Source: JALYXI01 sp963716685
GTDB taxonomy: Bacteria; Acidobacteriota; Terriglobia; Bryobacterales; Bryobacteraceae
Assembly: GCA_963716685.1 (NCBI GenBank)
Contig: CAVQTR010000006.1
Span: 124,001-188,000 of the forward strand
Length of the DNA: 64,000 nt
Reading direction: 5' to 3'
In this document: in pieces, positions 8,350-18,053 of the stretch
How the letters are laid out: each line of letters begins with the position of its first letter
Numbering within the stretch: the stretch's first letter is position 1
Translations under genes and position numbers: made by a program
Notes under the pieces: generated by a model
What the model saw: the letters and a program-made list of their open reading frames with translations, nothing else
What the model was told of the DNA's origin: nothing
Databases searched by the model: none

Positions 8350-10059
8350 ATGAAATCCCAGGCAGTCGCTTCCCCGAGGGTGGCGACCATTACCCGAGGT
8401 GCCTTCCGGCTCGACACCGATGTATGTGAGGCGCTTCGGCTTGAAGCATTCACCGCTCTGAAGTCTCTTCCCAAACGCGGAGCCGAAATCGGCGGACTCC
8501 TCACCCGGCGCGTCGGGCTCGCGGCCGACGGCTTTCATCCCATCCCCTGCCAACACCTTTACGGCCCCTCTTACCGCCTTTCGCCGCCCGATTTTGAGGT
8601 ATTCCGGTCCCAATATCGCGAACTAAAAGCCAATCCATCGCTCGCGGTCGTCGGCTATTTCCGCAGCTCCACCCGCCCGGACTTCCAGCCCGATTCCGAA
8701 GATCTGCAGATCGTCCGCGAAATCTTCTCGGATACCGCGGCTATCGTCCTCATCCAGCCGTCCCGTGCCGGACACGCAATTTTTCGCGTCTACCACCCCG
8801 AAAGCGGTTGCGATCCCGCACAGTGCGACGAATTCGAAGTTCGCAACCAATTGCTCAGCCCGGTGCCCGTGCCGGTCCCGGTTCCCGCCGCCGTTCCCGC
8901 GATCGTCGAACCGATGCAGCCGCAGCCCGCGTCCCCCACGGCCGCAATCGCCCCCGCCGTTCCCTCTCCCGCTTCCCCGTCTCCCTGGAAACGGATCGCC
9001 GGTGTCGCCGCGTTCGCCTCCGTGGTGGTCGCAAGCGGCGCGTTCTATTTCGTCTCTCGCGACAGCCGTCCGGCTGCGCACGCCGCGGTCCGCGCACCCG
9101 CCCCACCTGACCTCACCTTGCAGGTCGTTTCACAGCCAGGTGGACTCCGCCTCTCCTGGAATCGCGATCTCCCCGCCATCCGTCAGGCCACCGGCGGAAC
9201 TTTGCGCATTCACGATGGCGACAGCGACCGCGAAATCACCCTCGATCCCGCCCAGGTCGCGCAGGCCGTTGTCTTCTACACCCCCGCCACCCAGGACGTC
9301 ACGTTTCAGCTGAAAATCCAGGGTCAGGGCAACACACCGGTCACCGCCATGGCCCGCATCCTCGGCGGCGCCAAAATCCCCGACCGCCCCACTCCCGCCG
9401 CTCCCGTCCTCCCGGCCAAAGCGCTCCGCCGCGAGTCTCCGTCCCGCCCGGAAACCGAGCCCGATCCGGTATTTCCGGCGCCTGCCGAGCAGCAGTCCCG
9501 CCCTGCCCCTTCGGCGGTCCGGAGCATCGCCTCCTCTATCCCTGCCCCGGACACGCCTACCGCCCAGAAACCATCCGAGCCCGTTGTCCGCGAGTCCGCG
9601 CCCGTCAAAACCGTGGAAGCAGCGCAGCTCCGCCCGCAATCGTCGCCCTCTCCGTCCATCCTGATGCGCGTGGAACCTTCTCCGCCGTCGGCCCCGCAAA
9701 GAACAGCACCGCAGCGAATCGATCCGCCGCGTACCGCCACCGCACCGCCGGTTGCGACCGCCCGGCCGGAAGAGCCCGCCGAGGCGCCCGTGCAGGCGCG
9801 TCCGCTGCGGCAATACCTGCCCTCCCGAAATTCTCCCGGCGCGCCCGTAGTGCTCACGCCCATGACCGTTATCGTGGAAGTGAAGATCGATGAGCAGGGC
9901 CGCGTTACCGACGCGCACGCCCTCCATCCCGCCTCCCAGTTCTGGGGCAGCAAGGCCTCCGAAGCCGCGAAGCTATGGCGCTTCCAGCCGGCAACACTTC
10001 ACGGCAAGCCCGTCCCCAGCGTCTCCACCATCAATTTCCGTTTCGCCCCGCAGCGCTAG
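8350..10059 (+). CDS. Fusion of degenerate MPN/JAMM-like domain, transmembrane segment and TonB C-terminal domain
   Basis: 569 residues. Residues 18-150 resemble an MPN/JAMM domain: E46 in RGAEIGGLL, then VVGYFRSSTRPDFQPDSEDL at 100-119. Where a protease has H-S-H-P, this has R105-S-S107, and the Ser is replaced by D115; D118 is retained, so metalloprotease activity is unlikely. A Pro/Val-rich hinge (170-212) leads to one transmembrane helix (about 216-235). A beta-rich stretch and a long Pro/Ala/Arg-rich linker follow. Residues 490-569 form a TonB-like C-terminus (VEVKIDEQGRVTDA, LWRFQPATLHGKPVPS). A cytoplasmic sensor or adaptor coupled to a periplasmic TonB-type domain is my inference. Confidence 0.72.
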   Translation: MKSQAVASPRVATITRGAFRLDTDVCEALRLEAFTALKSLPKRGAEIGGLLTRRVGLAADGFHPIPCQHLYGPSYRLSPPDFEVFRSQYRELKANPSLAVVGYFRSSTRPDFQPDSEDLQIVREIFSDTAAIVLIQPSRAGHAIFRVYHPESGCDPAQCDEFEVRNQLLSPVPVPVPVPAAVPAIVEPMQPQPASPTAAIAPAVPSPASPSPWKRIAGVAAFASVVVASGAFYFVSRDSRPAAHAAVRAPAPPDLTLQVVSQPGGLRLSWNRDLPAIRQATGGTLRIHDGDSDREITLDPAQVAQAVVFYTPATQDVTFQLKIQGQGNTPVTAMARILGGAKIPDRPTPAAPVLPAKALRRESPSRPETEPDPVFPAPAEQQSRPAPSAVRSIASSIPAPDTPTAQKPSEPVVRESAPVKTVEAAQLRPQSSPSPSILMRVEPSPPSAPQRTAPQRIDPPRTATAPPVATARPEEPAEAPVQARPLRQYLPSRNSPGAPVVLTPMTVIVEVKIDEQGRVTDAHALHPASQFWGSKASEAAKLWRFQPATLHGKPVPSVSTINFRFAPQR

Positions 10060-10089
10060 CCGTCCGCGTAGGCTCCACAATGGAAGCAC

Positions 10090-10698
10090 GTGCCCGGACT
10101 CCGCGAGCAATTCGGCGACATCGATATCTATCTCTTCGATCAACTGCTCCGCGGCCGCATTTCTCCGGGCATGCGCATCCTCGATGCCGGCTGCGGTGGC
10201 GGCCGTAACCTCGTTTATCTCCTCAGCCACGGCTACCAGGTTTTCGCCGTCGATGCCGACCCGCTCGCCATCGAAAGCGTCCGCTCACTCGCCGCCGTGC
10301 TCGCCCCGGCGATCCCACTCGCCAACTTCCGCGTGGAAGTACTCGAACGGATGTCGTTCCCTGACCGCTTCGCCGACGCCGTGATCAGCAACGCCGTCCT
10401 TCACTTCGCCGCCGATGACCGGCAATTCCAGGCCATGCTCCACGGATCCTGGCGAGTCCTGAAGCCCGGTGGTATCTTCTTCTGCCGCCTGGCTTCCTCC
10501 ATCGGCCTCGAAGCAGCCGTCCGCCGCATCGAAGGCCGCCGCTTCCTGTTGCCCGACGGCTCCGAGCGCTATCTGGTCGACGAAGCCCTGCTCCTGCGCC
10601 TCACCGAAGATCTTCGGGGCGATCTGCTCGATCCCCTCAAAACCACGGTCGTCCAGAACCAGCGCAGCATGACCACGTGGGTCTTGCAGAAGCGCTGA
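10090..10698 (+). CDS. Class I SAM-dependent methyltransferase
   Basis: 202 residues. The SAM-binding motif ILDAGCGGGRN lies at 30-40, followed by VFAVDADPLAIESV (acidic residue for the ribose) and FADAVISNAVLHF (post-I motif). The second half has the SWRVLKPGGIFFCRL strand of methyltransferase type-11 domains. It starts at GTG 10090; an in-frame stop at 10069 limits the start, and the nearby ATG at 10080 is out of frame. It ends 3 bases before the ABC transporter, so the two are probably co-transcribed. The substrate is not identifiable; a link to an exported lipid or small molecule is speculative. Confidence 0.85.
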   Translation: MPGLREQFGDIDIYLFDQLLRGRISPGMRILDAGCGGGRNLVYLLSHGYQVFAVDADPLAIESVRSLAAVLAPAIPLANFRVEVLERMSFPDRFADAVISNAVLHFAADDRQFQAMLHGSWRVLKPGGIFFCRLASSIGLEAAVRRIEGRRFLLPDGSERYLVDEALLLRLTEDLRGDLLDPLKTTVVQNQRSMTTWVLQKR

Positions 10699-10701
10699 AC
10701 T

Positions 10702-12558
10702 GTGAACGTCCGAACCGAATCTCCACTACAATCATCCAATCGCGTAATGCCGCCGCCTCAACCCAAAATCGCCGGGCCTGCGCGCCTTAAAACCCTGCTG
10801 CCCGAAGTCTGGGCGCTCATGGGTCCGCGCCGCAATCTCCTCCTGCTCGGCCTGCTCCTCATGGCCATCAACCGCGTCTCCGGCCTCGTCCTCCCGTACT
10901 CCACCAAGTTCCTCGTCGATAACATCATCGGCAAGCGGCGCATCGATCTCCTCGTCCCTCTCATCCTCGCAATCCTCGCCGCCACCATCATCCAAGCCCT
11001 CACCTCTTTCTCGCTCACACAGCTCCTTTCGAAAGCCGCCCAGCGCCTCATCGCCGAACTCCGCGAAAAAGTGCAGGCCCACATCGGCCGCCTCCCCATC
11101 GGCTATTTCGATTCCAACAAATCCGGCACCCTCGTCTCCCGCATCATGAACGACGTTGAAGGCGTCCGCAATCTCATCGGCACCGGTCTGGTCGAATTCG
11201 TCGGCGGCATCGTCACCGCCATCATTTCCCTCGTCGTGCTGTTTTTCATCAGCGCGAAGATGACCGCGATGGCGCTCGTTCTGGTCGTCGCCTTCAGCGC
11301 CTTCCTGCAGCGCGCCATGAAAACCATCCGCCCCATCTTCAAGGAGCGCGGAAAAATCACCGCCGAAGTCACCGGCCGCCTCACCGAATTCCTCGGCGGC
11401 ATCCGCGTGGTCAAGGGATATCACGCCGAAGATCGCGAAGAAGCCGTCTTCGCCCAGGGAGTCAAGCGTCTCCTCGACAACGTCCTCAAGTCGCTCACGT
11501 CCATCTCGCTTATGACGCTCTCCGCCACGCTGCTGCTCGGCATCGTCAGCTCACTGGTTATGTTCGTCAGCGCGCGTCAGATCGTCGCCGGCACGCTCAC
11601 GCTCGGTCAGTTCTTCGAATACACCGCTTTTCTGGCTCTGCTCGTCGCTCCGGTCTTCCAGATCGTCGCCATCGGCACGCAGCTCAGTGAAGCGCTCGCC
11701 GGCCTCGAACGCACCCGCGAAGTCCTGAGCGAACAGCAGGAAGATCAGGACCCGCGCCGCACCGTGGTCATGCCGCAAATCCGCGGCCGCGTCGAGTTCG
11801 ACAACGTCACCTTCGCCTACGAAAGGGACAAACCCGTCCTCCACGAAGTCTCGTTCCTCGCTCAGCCCGGCACCGTTACCGCGCTCGTCGGCTCGTCCGG
11901 CTCCGGCAAGTCCACCATCATCGGCCTCATCACTGCGTTCCACACGCCGGATTCCGGCATCGTCTGGGTCGATGAAAACGATCTGTCGCGCGTTAACCTC
12001 CACTCCTACCGCAGCCAGCTTGGTGTTGTCCTCCAGGAATCATTTCTCTTTGATGGCTCTATTCGTGACAACGTCGCCTTCTCCCGCCCTAACGCCACTG
12101 ACGCCCAGATCCGTGATGCCTGCCGCATTGCCAACGTCACCGAGTTCGTCGAGCGCTTCCCCGACCAGTACGACACCATAGTCGGTGAGCGCGGTGTGAA
12201 GCTCTCCGGCGGCCAGCGCCAGCGCGTCTCCATCGCCCGCGCTATCCTCGCCGATCCACGCATCCTCATCCTCGACGAAGCCACCTCCAGCCTCGATTCC
12301 GAGTCCGAAGCGCTCATTCAGGAAGGCCTGTCCTTCCTCATGAAAGGCCGCACCACCTTCGTCATCGCGCACCGCCTCTCCACCATCCGCCGCGCCGACC
12401 AAATCTTGGTCATTGAGAACGGCCGCATTCAGGAGCGCGGCACCCACGCTTCCCTCTACGCGCTCGAAGGCCGCTACTTCGATCTCTACAATCGCCAGCA
12501 CGGTCTGGAAGCCAATCTGTTCCTCGCCCCCGGAGAAGGAGACCTGGTAAAATCCTGA
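10702..12558 (+). CDS. ABC exporter, fused permease and ATPase (MsbA/lipid-exporter type)
   Basis: 618 residues with the half-transporter layout. Six transmembrane helices lie in 40-340, including the coupling helix region SGTLVSRIMNDVEGVRNL. The nucleotide-binding domain has Walker A GSSGSGKST (397-405), Q-loop VLQES, signature LSGGQRQR (501-508), Walker B ILILDEATSSLD (521-532) and H-loop IAHRLST. It would homodimerise in the inner membrane and export a lipid, peptide or drug. Translation may start at GTG 10702, giving a 40-residue Pro-containing leader, or at ATG 10747. It is packed tightly between the methyltransferase and the DinB gene. Confidence 0.9.
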   Translation: MNVRTESPLQSSNRVMPPPQPKIAGPARLKTLLPEVWALMGPRRNLLLLGLLLMAINRVSGLVLPYSTKFLVDNIIGKRRIDLLVPLILAILAATIIQALTSFSLTQLLSKAAQRLIAELREKVQAHIGRLPIGYFDSNKSGTLVSRIMNDVEGVRNLIGTGLVEFVGGIVTAIISLVVLFFISAKMTAMALVLVVAFSAFLQRAMKTIRPIFKERGKITAEVTGRLTEFLGGIRVVKGYHAEDREEAVFAQGVKRLLDNVLKSLTSISLMTLSATLLLGIVSSLVMFVSARQIVAGTLTLGQFFEYTAFLALLVAPVFQIVAIGTQLSEALAGLERTREVLSEQQEDQDPRRTVVMPQIRGRVEFDNVTFAYERDKPVLHEVSFLAQPGTVTALVGSSGSGKSTIIGLITAFHTPDSGIVWVDENDLSRVNLHSYRSQLGVVLQESFLFDGSIRDNVAFSRPNATDAQIRDACRIANVTEFVERFPDQYDTIVGERGVKLSGGQRQRVSIARAILADPRILILDEATSSLDSESEALIQEGLSFLMKGRTTFVIAHRLSTIRRADQILVIENGRIQERGTHASLYALEGRYFDLYNRQHGLEANLFLAPGEGDLVKS

Positions 12559-12560
12559 GG

Positions 12561-13010
12561 ATGGCATTCTCGCTTGTCGATTCACTGCTGACCGCCTGGG
12601 CCACCAACAATCGCATCAATGCCTATCTGATCCGCGCCGTTCCCGATATGGTCTGGCGCATGAAACCCGCGCAGGGACGCGATATTGCGTCTATCGCCGC
12701 TCATATCCATAACGTGCGCCTGATGTGGCTGAAGTCCACATCGCCCAAACTGGAAGTCGACAATCTCTCGAAGGAAGCCACGGTTGCGGCTCTCGATCAC
12801 AGCTTCACCGCTATCGACAACGTGCTGCGCAAAGCCTTTGCGGGCGATGGCCGCATCTCCGGCTTCAAACCCGATGCCGGAAGCTTTCTCGCCTACCTTC
12901 TGGCCCACGATGCCCACCACCGCGGCCAGATGTCCATGCTCTCCCGCCAGCTCGGCCAGCCCATCTCCCAAAGCGCCATGTTCGGCCTCTGGGAATGGGG
13001 CACGCGCTGA
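12561..13010 (+). CDS. DinB-family protein (four-helix bundle, likely metal-dependent)
   Basis: 149 residues, starting 2 bases after the ABC transporter stop. The DinB/YfiT fold metal triad is visible: H48 (IAAHIHNVR), H116 and H120 (LLAHDAHHRGQMSM). Homologues bind Ni or Zn and include thiol transferases that use bacillithiol or mycothiol, as well as uncharacterised damage-inducible proteins. Placement behind an exporter suggests detoxification or thiol conjugation, but this is inference. The gene stops directly against the stop of the convergent amidase with no base between them. Confidence 0.85.
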   Translation: MAFSLVDSLLTAWATNNRINAYLIRAVPDMVWRMKPAQGRDIASIAAHIHNVRLMWLKSTSPKLEVDNLSKEATVAALDHSFTAIDNVLRKAFAGDGRISGFKPDAGSFLAYLLAHDAHHRGQMSMLSRQLGQPISQSAMFGLWEWGTR

Positions 13011-14513
13011 TTACTGCGAATCTTCCGTAACCGCCAGCTTCGGCACCGGCATATCCGGCCTCAGCGGCGGTTTGCGTTTGTGCCACTCCGTAGCCTGCTC
13101 GTAGGCCCTCGCCAGCGCCAGCACACGTGACTCGGCAAAACGCGGTCCCGCAATCATCAGCCCCACCGGCAGCCCCGCCGTCGTGAACCCGCAGGGAATC
13201 GAAATGGTCGGAATGCCATACGCGTCGAACGCCTGCGTGTTCTCCGATTCCGGATTGCGCGGCTTCTCGCTTTCCTCGCGCTTGATCGAAGCTTCCACAG
13301 TTCGCGGTGTGTGCCGCCGCGTCGGCAGCATGACCACGTCAAAATCGGTGAACGCATCGTCGATGGTCCGGCGCAGCAGCTCGAGCGCCTGCCTGCCGCG
13401 CACATAATCGGCCGCCTTCGCATTGGCGGCGCCCTGCAGCGAATGGCGCGTCGGCAGCATATACCGCCCCGATGCGTGCGTGAAATACTGCTCATGATAC
13501 GCGTAGGTCTCGCCCTGCACCGAGACATTGCGCGTCGAAGGCAGCGTCACATCCTTCGCCCCCTTCGTCATCTTCGCCAGCACCGCGATCGCCTCGTCCA
13601 CCGCCTTCGTCACATCCGGATCCACCAGATCGAAGAACGGAGCCCGCGGCACGCCGATGCGCAGCCCGCTGATCGGCTGCCTCATCCCCGCCACGTAGTC
13701 TTCGCGCGCATGCTCCACGCTCGAGATGTCCAGCTTGTCGTACCCCGCAATCTGATTCAGCATGAGCGCCGCGTCTTCCACGGTCCGCGTGATCGGCCCG
13801 CAGTGGTCCAGCGAGAACACCAATGGCACAATCCCGCGAATCGGCACCAGCCCGTACGTCGGCTTCAGCCCCACCACGCTGCAATACGAGGCCGGCGTCC
13901 GGATCGACCCGCCCGTATCGGTTCCGAGCGCGCCAAAACAAAGATCCGCCGAAACTGCCGCGGCCGAACCGCCCGACGAACCGCCCGGATTGCGATCGAG
14001 CGCCCATGGATTCCGCACCGGCCCGAAGTAGCTGGTCGCCGACGTTCCGCCGAACGCAAATTCGTGCAGATTCGCCTTGCCGATCAGCACCATCCCCGCC
14101 GCCCGCAGCCGCTTCGTCACCGGCGCATCCTCGGTCGGCACGCGGTCATCGAACACCGCGCTGGCTGCCGTGGTCCGGATGCCCGCCGTATCGATGTTGT
14201 CTTTCAGCGCGATCGGAATCCCGTGCAGCGGCCCGCGAAACTTCCCCGCCCGCGCCTCCGCATCCATCTCGCGCGCCTGCGCCATCGCCTGCTCTTTCAG
14301 CACCGTGATGAAGGCGTTCAGCTTCGGCTGATAAATCGCAATCCGCGCCAGACAGGCCTCGGTGAGCTGCGTGGATGTCACCGCGCGCGAACGAATCTTC
14401 GCCGCCGCTTCCGTCAGCGTCATCGCCGCCACTTCATCCTGCGACGTCTGCCCGCGCGTCGCCATGGCGGCAGCCGCCGCCAGCGTAAACCCCCGACGTG
14501 TCATTTCCATCAT
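13011..14513 (-). CDS. Amidase signature family enzyme, exported
   Basis: 500 residues. The N-terminus (MTRRGFTLAAAAAMATRG) looks like a Tat-type signal. The amidase signature catalytic triad is intact: K104 in PIALKDNID, cis-Ser S179 in NPGGSSGGS and nucleophile S203 in DTGGSIRTPAS. Family members hydrolyse amides or esters, and GatA belongs to it, but the signal peptide and the lack of gatB/gatC neighbours argue against GatA. It probably acts on an amide in the periplasm or outside the cell. It is convergent with and directly adjoins the DinB gene. Confidence 0.88.
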   Translation of the reverse strand: MMEMTRRGFTLAAAAAMATRGQTSQDEVAAMTLTEAAAKIRSRAVTSTQLTEACLARIAIYQPKLNAFITVLKEQAMAQAREMDAEARAGKFRGPLHGIPIALKDNIDTAGIRTTAASAVFDDRVPTEDAPVTKRLRAAGMVLIGKANLHEFAFGGTSATSYFGPVRNPWALDRNPGGSSGGSAAAVSADLCFGALGTDTGGSIRTPASYCSVVGLKPTYGLVPIRGIVPLVFSLDHCGPITRTVEDAALMLNQIAGYDKLDISSVEHAREDYVAGMRQPISGLRIGVPRAPFFDLVDPDVTKAVDEAIAVLAKMTKGAKDVTLPSTRNVSVQGETYAYHEQYFTHASGRYMLPTRHSLQGAANAKAADYVRGRQALELLRRTIDDAFTDFDVVMLPTRRHTPRTVEASIKREESEKPRNPESENTQAFDAYGIPTISIPCGFTTAGLPVGLMIAGPRFAESRVLALARAYEQATEWHKRKPPLRPDMPVPKLAVTEDSQ

Positions 14514-14750
14514 GGTTCCCCATAGGGTAAACCAATCTCACGCCCGATTTTCGATTTACCCAACGAAACGTCCACGGCTTACCGAACACTATCAATTGGG
14601 ATCAGAACGGACGTCAGACAAATTGGCGGTGTCCGATTCTTCCCAAATTCGTCGCCCGGTTAACCGCGATTGTGTCCCCGGGCGGCAACCTGCGGACTCC
14701 AATCGTCAGAACGTCGTGACTTCTGACCGTGGTGAGGTGTTACAAAACTC

Positions 14751-16499
14751 GTGAGACTCGCACTCCTCTTCGCTTCCCTTCCGCTGGCCTCGGCAATGTC
14801 CGTCACCCTGACGCCGTCCATCCCTTCCCCTGCTCCCGTCGCCACCATCGTCACCTTCACTGCATCCGTTGCGGACGCGGCCCCAGGCACTCTCTGGTAC
14901 CGCTTCCGTTCCAACGCCTACGATCGGGATTCGCATCTGATCAAGGACTACGGACCCGAAAACACCCTTGCCTGGACCGCCAGCGATCACGACGGCCCCT
15001 ATAAAATCGACGTGGATGTCCGGAATACTGCAACCGGCGAAACCGCCACAGCCGTAGCCTTCTTCACCCTCCAGTCGCTCGTAACCGGAAGTCAGCCGGT
15101 TATCAGCCCCACCTCGCATCCCATGGTTTACCTCTACAGCGCGCCGGCCTGCGCCGGCGGTTCGCGCATGCGCGTGCAAATCACCAGCCCCGAAGGCAGC
15201 GTTCACTACACGCCGTTCCAGCCATGCCGGGCCGGGCTCAGCATGAACTTCTATCTCACCGGCATGCGAGGAAATGCGCAATTCAGCGTCATGCACGTCA
15301 TTGATACCGGGACCGCTTTTCAAAATGGCCCCGTCCTCACCCTCAACACCGCCGCGTCCCGCACCGACCTCACGCCCGTCTCGCTCTCCCAGGGTTCCGC
15401 GCCCAAAGCGGACGGCACCCTCGTGTATTCCACCCTGCTCGCGAACCCGATTGCCACCGACCTTGCCGGCAATCTGATCTGGTACTACCCAAACACCGAC
15501 ATCAGCTATCTGACCCGCCCCGCCCCCGGCGGGTATTTCTATGCGGTTCAGGAGAATAACGCCGGCGATCAGTCCACCCAGTTTCTGCGCAAGACCGATC
15601 TACAGGGCGTCACCGTTCTGCAAACCAACGCCGCCCGCGTGAATGAGCAGCTCACCGCCATGGGCAAGAGGTCCATCGGCGCCTTTCATCACGAAGCCAG
15701 ACGCCTCGCCGACGGCTCCACGGTCGTCCTCGCTGACGTCGAACAGAACCTCACCAATGTCCAGGGGCCAGGCACGATCGACGTGGTTGGCGACATGATC
15801 CTTGTCCTCGATCCTTCCTTCCAGGTCGTTTGGGCCTGGGACAGCTTCGACCACCTCGATACCACCCGCAAAGCCACCCTCCTCGACCAGTGCGCGCCCG
15901 GCGATTGCCCGCCGCTGTTCCTCACCGCTACCCCCGCTGCCGCCAACGACTGGACTCACGGCAACAGCGTTCAGCAAACCCCCGACGGCAATCTGCTCTA
16001 TTCCTCCCGCTCGCAGGACTGGGTCATCAAGATCGACTACGGGAACGGCTCCGGCTCCGGCAATGTTATCTGGCGTCTCGGCCCGGAGGGCGATTTCCGC
16101 ATGAACTCCACCGATCCCTTACCCTGGTTCACCCACCAGCACGACCCCCAGTTCCTCCCGGACAACACCACCCTCGTCCTCTTCGACAACGGCAACGTCC
16201 GCAATCTGGCGGACCCTTCCCAAAACAGCCGCGGTCAGGCTCTGCTGATTGACGAGCAGTCGCGCACTGCCACCCTCACCTACAACGCCGATCTCGGCCA
16301 GTTCGCCGTCGCCCTCGGAGCCGCGCAGCTTCTTTCGAACGGCGACTATCTCTTCGACCTCGGCTATCAGCAGAACGGGTCTTATGCGGTTCAGGTCGAC
16401 AAAACCGGCCAGATCGTCTTTGCCCTCAATGCCGCCAACCCGTCGTACCGCATCTTCCGCATGCCCGATCTCTACAATCCGCCGTACGGCACGCACTAA
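14751..16499 (+). CDS. Arylsulfotransferase (ASST)-like secreted protein
   Basis: 582 residues starting at GTG 14751 with a signal peptide (MRLALLFASLPLASAMS). Residues 20-130 form an Ig-like beta domain, and the rest resembles the beta-propeller of bacterial arylsulfate sulfotransferases. Conserved His positions appear in FHHEARRLADG, DWTHGNSVQQTPDGNLLYSSR and FTHQHDPQFLPD, with the propeller motif IWRLGPEGDF. ASST moves sulfate between phenols in the periplasm through a sulfo-His intermediate. The sulfatase gene 114 bases downstream supports a role in sulfate-ester metabolism. The 237 bases upstream (14514-14750) should hold the promoter. Confidence 0.83.
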   Translation: MRLALLFASLPLASAMSVTLTPSIPSPAPVATIVTFTASVADAAPGTLWYRFRSNAYDRDSHLIKDYGPENTLAWTASDHDGPYKIDVDVRNTATGETATAVAFFTLQSLVTGSQPVISPTSHPMVYLYSAPACAGGSRMRVQITSPEGSVHYTPFQPCRAGLSMNFYLTGMRGNAQFSVMHVIDTGTAFQNGPVLTLNTAASRTDLTPVSLSQGSAPKADGTLVYSTLLANPIATDLAGNLIWYYPNTDISYLTRPAPGGYFYAVQENNAGDQSTQFLRKTDLQGVTVLQTNAARVNEQLTAMGKRSIGAFHHEARRLADGSTVVLADVEQNLTNVQGPGTIDVVGDMILVLDPSFQVVWAWDSFDHLDTTRKATLLDQCAPGDCPPLFLTATPAAANDWTHGNSVQQTPDGNLLYSSRSQDWVIKIDYGNGSGSGNVIWRLGPEGDFRMNSTDPLPWFTHQHDPQFLPDNTTLVLFDNGNVRNLADPSQNSRGQALLIDEQSRTATLTYNADLGQFAVALGAAQLLSNGDYLFDLGYQQNGSYAVQVDKTGQIVFALNAANPSYRIFRMPDLYNPPYGTH

Positions 16500-16613
16500 C
16501 CGTCACAGGGGTTACAAGCCGCGTTCTGTAACCCCCCTCCTGAACTGGACTTTCGCCGCCGAGTTGGGGTAAAATCGCCTGCATACTCGCAGCAAAGCTC
16601 TTTCAGGACACGG

Positions 16614-18035
16614 ATGTCAGCAACCCGTCGTGATCTTTTTCACGCCGTAACAGGCAACAGACGCTCATTTCTCAAAGCCGCTGCCACCACTGCCGCAGCG
16701 GCTGTTTCGTCCCAGGCCCAATCGCCTTCCCGTCCGCCCAACGTCATCCTGATCTATTGCGACGACCTCGGTTTTGGCGACCTCGGCTCCTACGGCGGCA
16801 CCATCAGCACCCCCAATCTGGACCAGATGGCGCAGACTGGCATGCGTTTTACCCACTACACCTCGGCCGCTCCGGTCTGTTCCCCGGCGCGCGCCTCCGT
16901 GCTGACCGGGCGCTACCCCAACCGCTACGGTATCCCGCGAGTCATCGATCCGGATGACGATTACGGCATCCCCGCCTCTGAAACCACAATCGCGCAGATG
17001 CTAAAGGGTGCCGGCTACGCCACCACCTGCATCGGCAAATGGCACCTGGGATCGCTGCCGCAGTTCATGCCGACCAATCGCGGCTTCGACGAATTCTACG
17101 GCATCCCCTACAGCGCCGACATGTCCCCGCTGCCGCTGATGCATAATCTCGACGTCGTCGAGCAGCCGGCCAACATCTCAACACTCACTCAGCGATACAC
17201 GCAGTGGGCCGTAAATTACATCGCCAACGCCGGCAGCAAGCCGTTTTTCATGTACCTCGCGCATTCCGCCCCGCATCTTCCCCTGATGCCCTCCGCCGCC
17301 TTCTCCGGCACTTCCGGCCAGGGACTGTACGGCGATGTGGTGAGCGAAATTGATTCCAGCACCGGCGCCATCATGCAGGCGATCCAAACCGCGGGGCTCG
17401 ATTCCAACACCCTGGTTGTCTTCTCCAGCGATCACGGCCCTTGGTATCAGGGCAGCACCGGCGGCCTCCGCCAGCGCAAAGGCGAGATCTTCGAAGGCGG
17501 CGTCCGCGTTCCGTTCATCGCGCGCTATCCCGGTTCCATCCCCGGCAACAAAGTCTGCACTTCGCTCGTCTCCAGCATGGACGTGCTGCCCACCGTCGCC
17601 GCCTTCACCGGCGCCGCCCTGCCCTCAAATCCCTCCGACGGACTCGATATCTCGTCCCTGCTGCGCGGCTGGCAGACCGACCTCACCCGCGATGCGCTGC
17701 TCTACTTCAACGACGTCGAACTGCAGGCCGCCCGCATCGGCGCATGGAAATTACATCTCACCCGCTTTAATACCTGGGCCTTCACGCCCGATCCTGTCGG
17801 CGGCCGCGTCAATTTGCGCCTTCCCAATCCGGAGCTCTACAACGTCGCCAACGATGCCGATGAATCGCATGACCGCTCCGCGAAGAACCCCGCCGTCGTC
17901 GCCAGCATCCGCTCCCGCATGGACACCCTGATTCAGACGTTCCCCTGGGCTGTGCAGCAGGCATGGAGAGACTCGCTTAACACCAACGTGCAGCAGACTG
18001 CGTGCGGAGCTCTCCCGATGCAGATCACCAGCTGA
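16614..18035 (+). CDS. Exported type I sulfatase
   Basis: 473 residues. A Tat-like signal (RRSFLKAAATTAAAA) precedes the alkaline-phosphatase-fold sulfatase domain. Metal ligands D50 and D51 (IYCDDLGFGDLG) and the formylglycine motif C89-S-P-A-R93 (VCSPARASVLTGRYPNR) are intact, as are GKWHLG and VVFSSDHGP with its metal-binding Asp and His. The Cys must be converted to formylglycine by an FGE-type enzyme, which is not in this window. It removes sulfate from aryl esters or sulfated glycans. It follows the arylsulfotransferase and ends 18 bases from the convergent hydrolase. Confidence 0.92.
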   Translation: MSATRRDLFHAVTGNRRSFLKAAATTAAAAVSSQAQSPSRPPNVILIYCDDLGFGDLGSYGGTISTPNLDQMAQTGMRFTHYTSAAPVCSPARASVLTGRYPNRYGIPRVIDPDDDYGIPASETTIAQMLKGAGYATTCIGKWHLGSLPQFMPTNRGFDEFYGIPYSADMSPLPLMHNLDVVEQPANISTLTQRYTQWAVNYIANAGSKPFFMYLAHSAPHLPLMPSAAFSGTSGQGLYGDVVSEIDSSTGAIMQAIQTAGLDSNTLVVFSSDHGPWYQGSTGGLRQRKGEIFEGGVRVPFIARYPGSIPGNKVCTSLVSSMDVLPTVAAFTGAALPSNPSDGLDISSLLRGWQTDLTRDALLYFNDVELQAARIGAWKLHLTRFNTWAFTPDPVGGRVNLRLPNPELYNVANDADESHDRSAKNPAVVASIRSRMDTLIQTFPWAVQQAWRDSLNTNVQQTACGALPMQITS

Positions 18036-18053
18036 TCCGCGCCGGACCCGCGC

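Noticed and set aside
13011..14513. Amidase as GatA of the tRNA amidotransferase
   Set aside because: It has a signal-like N-terminus and no gatB or gatC neighbours, so a secreted amidase is more likely.
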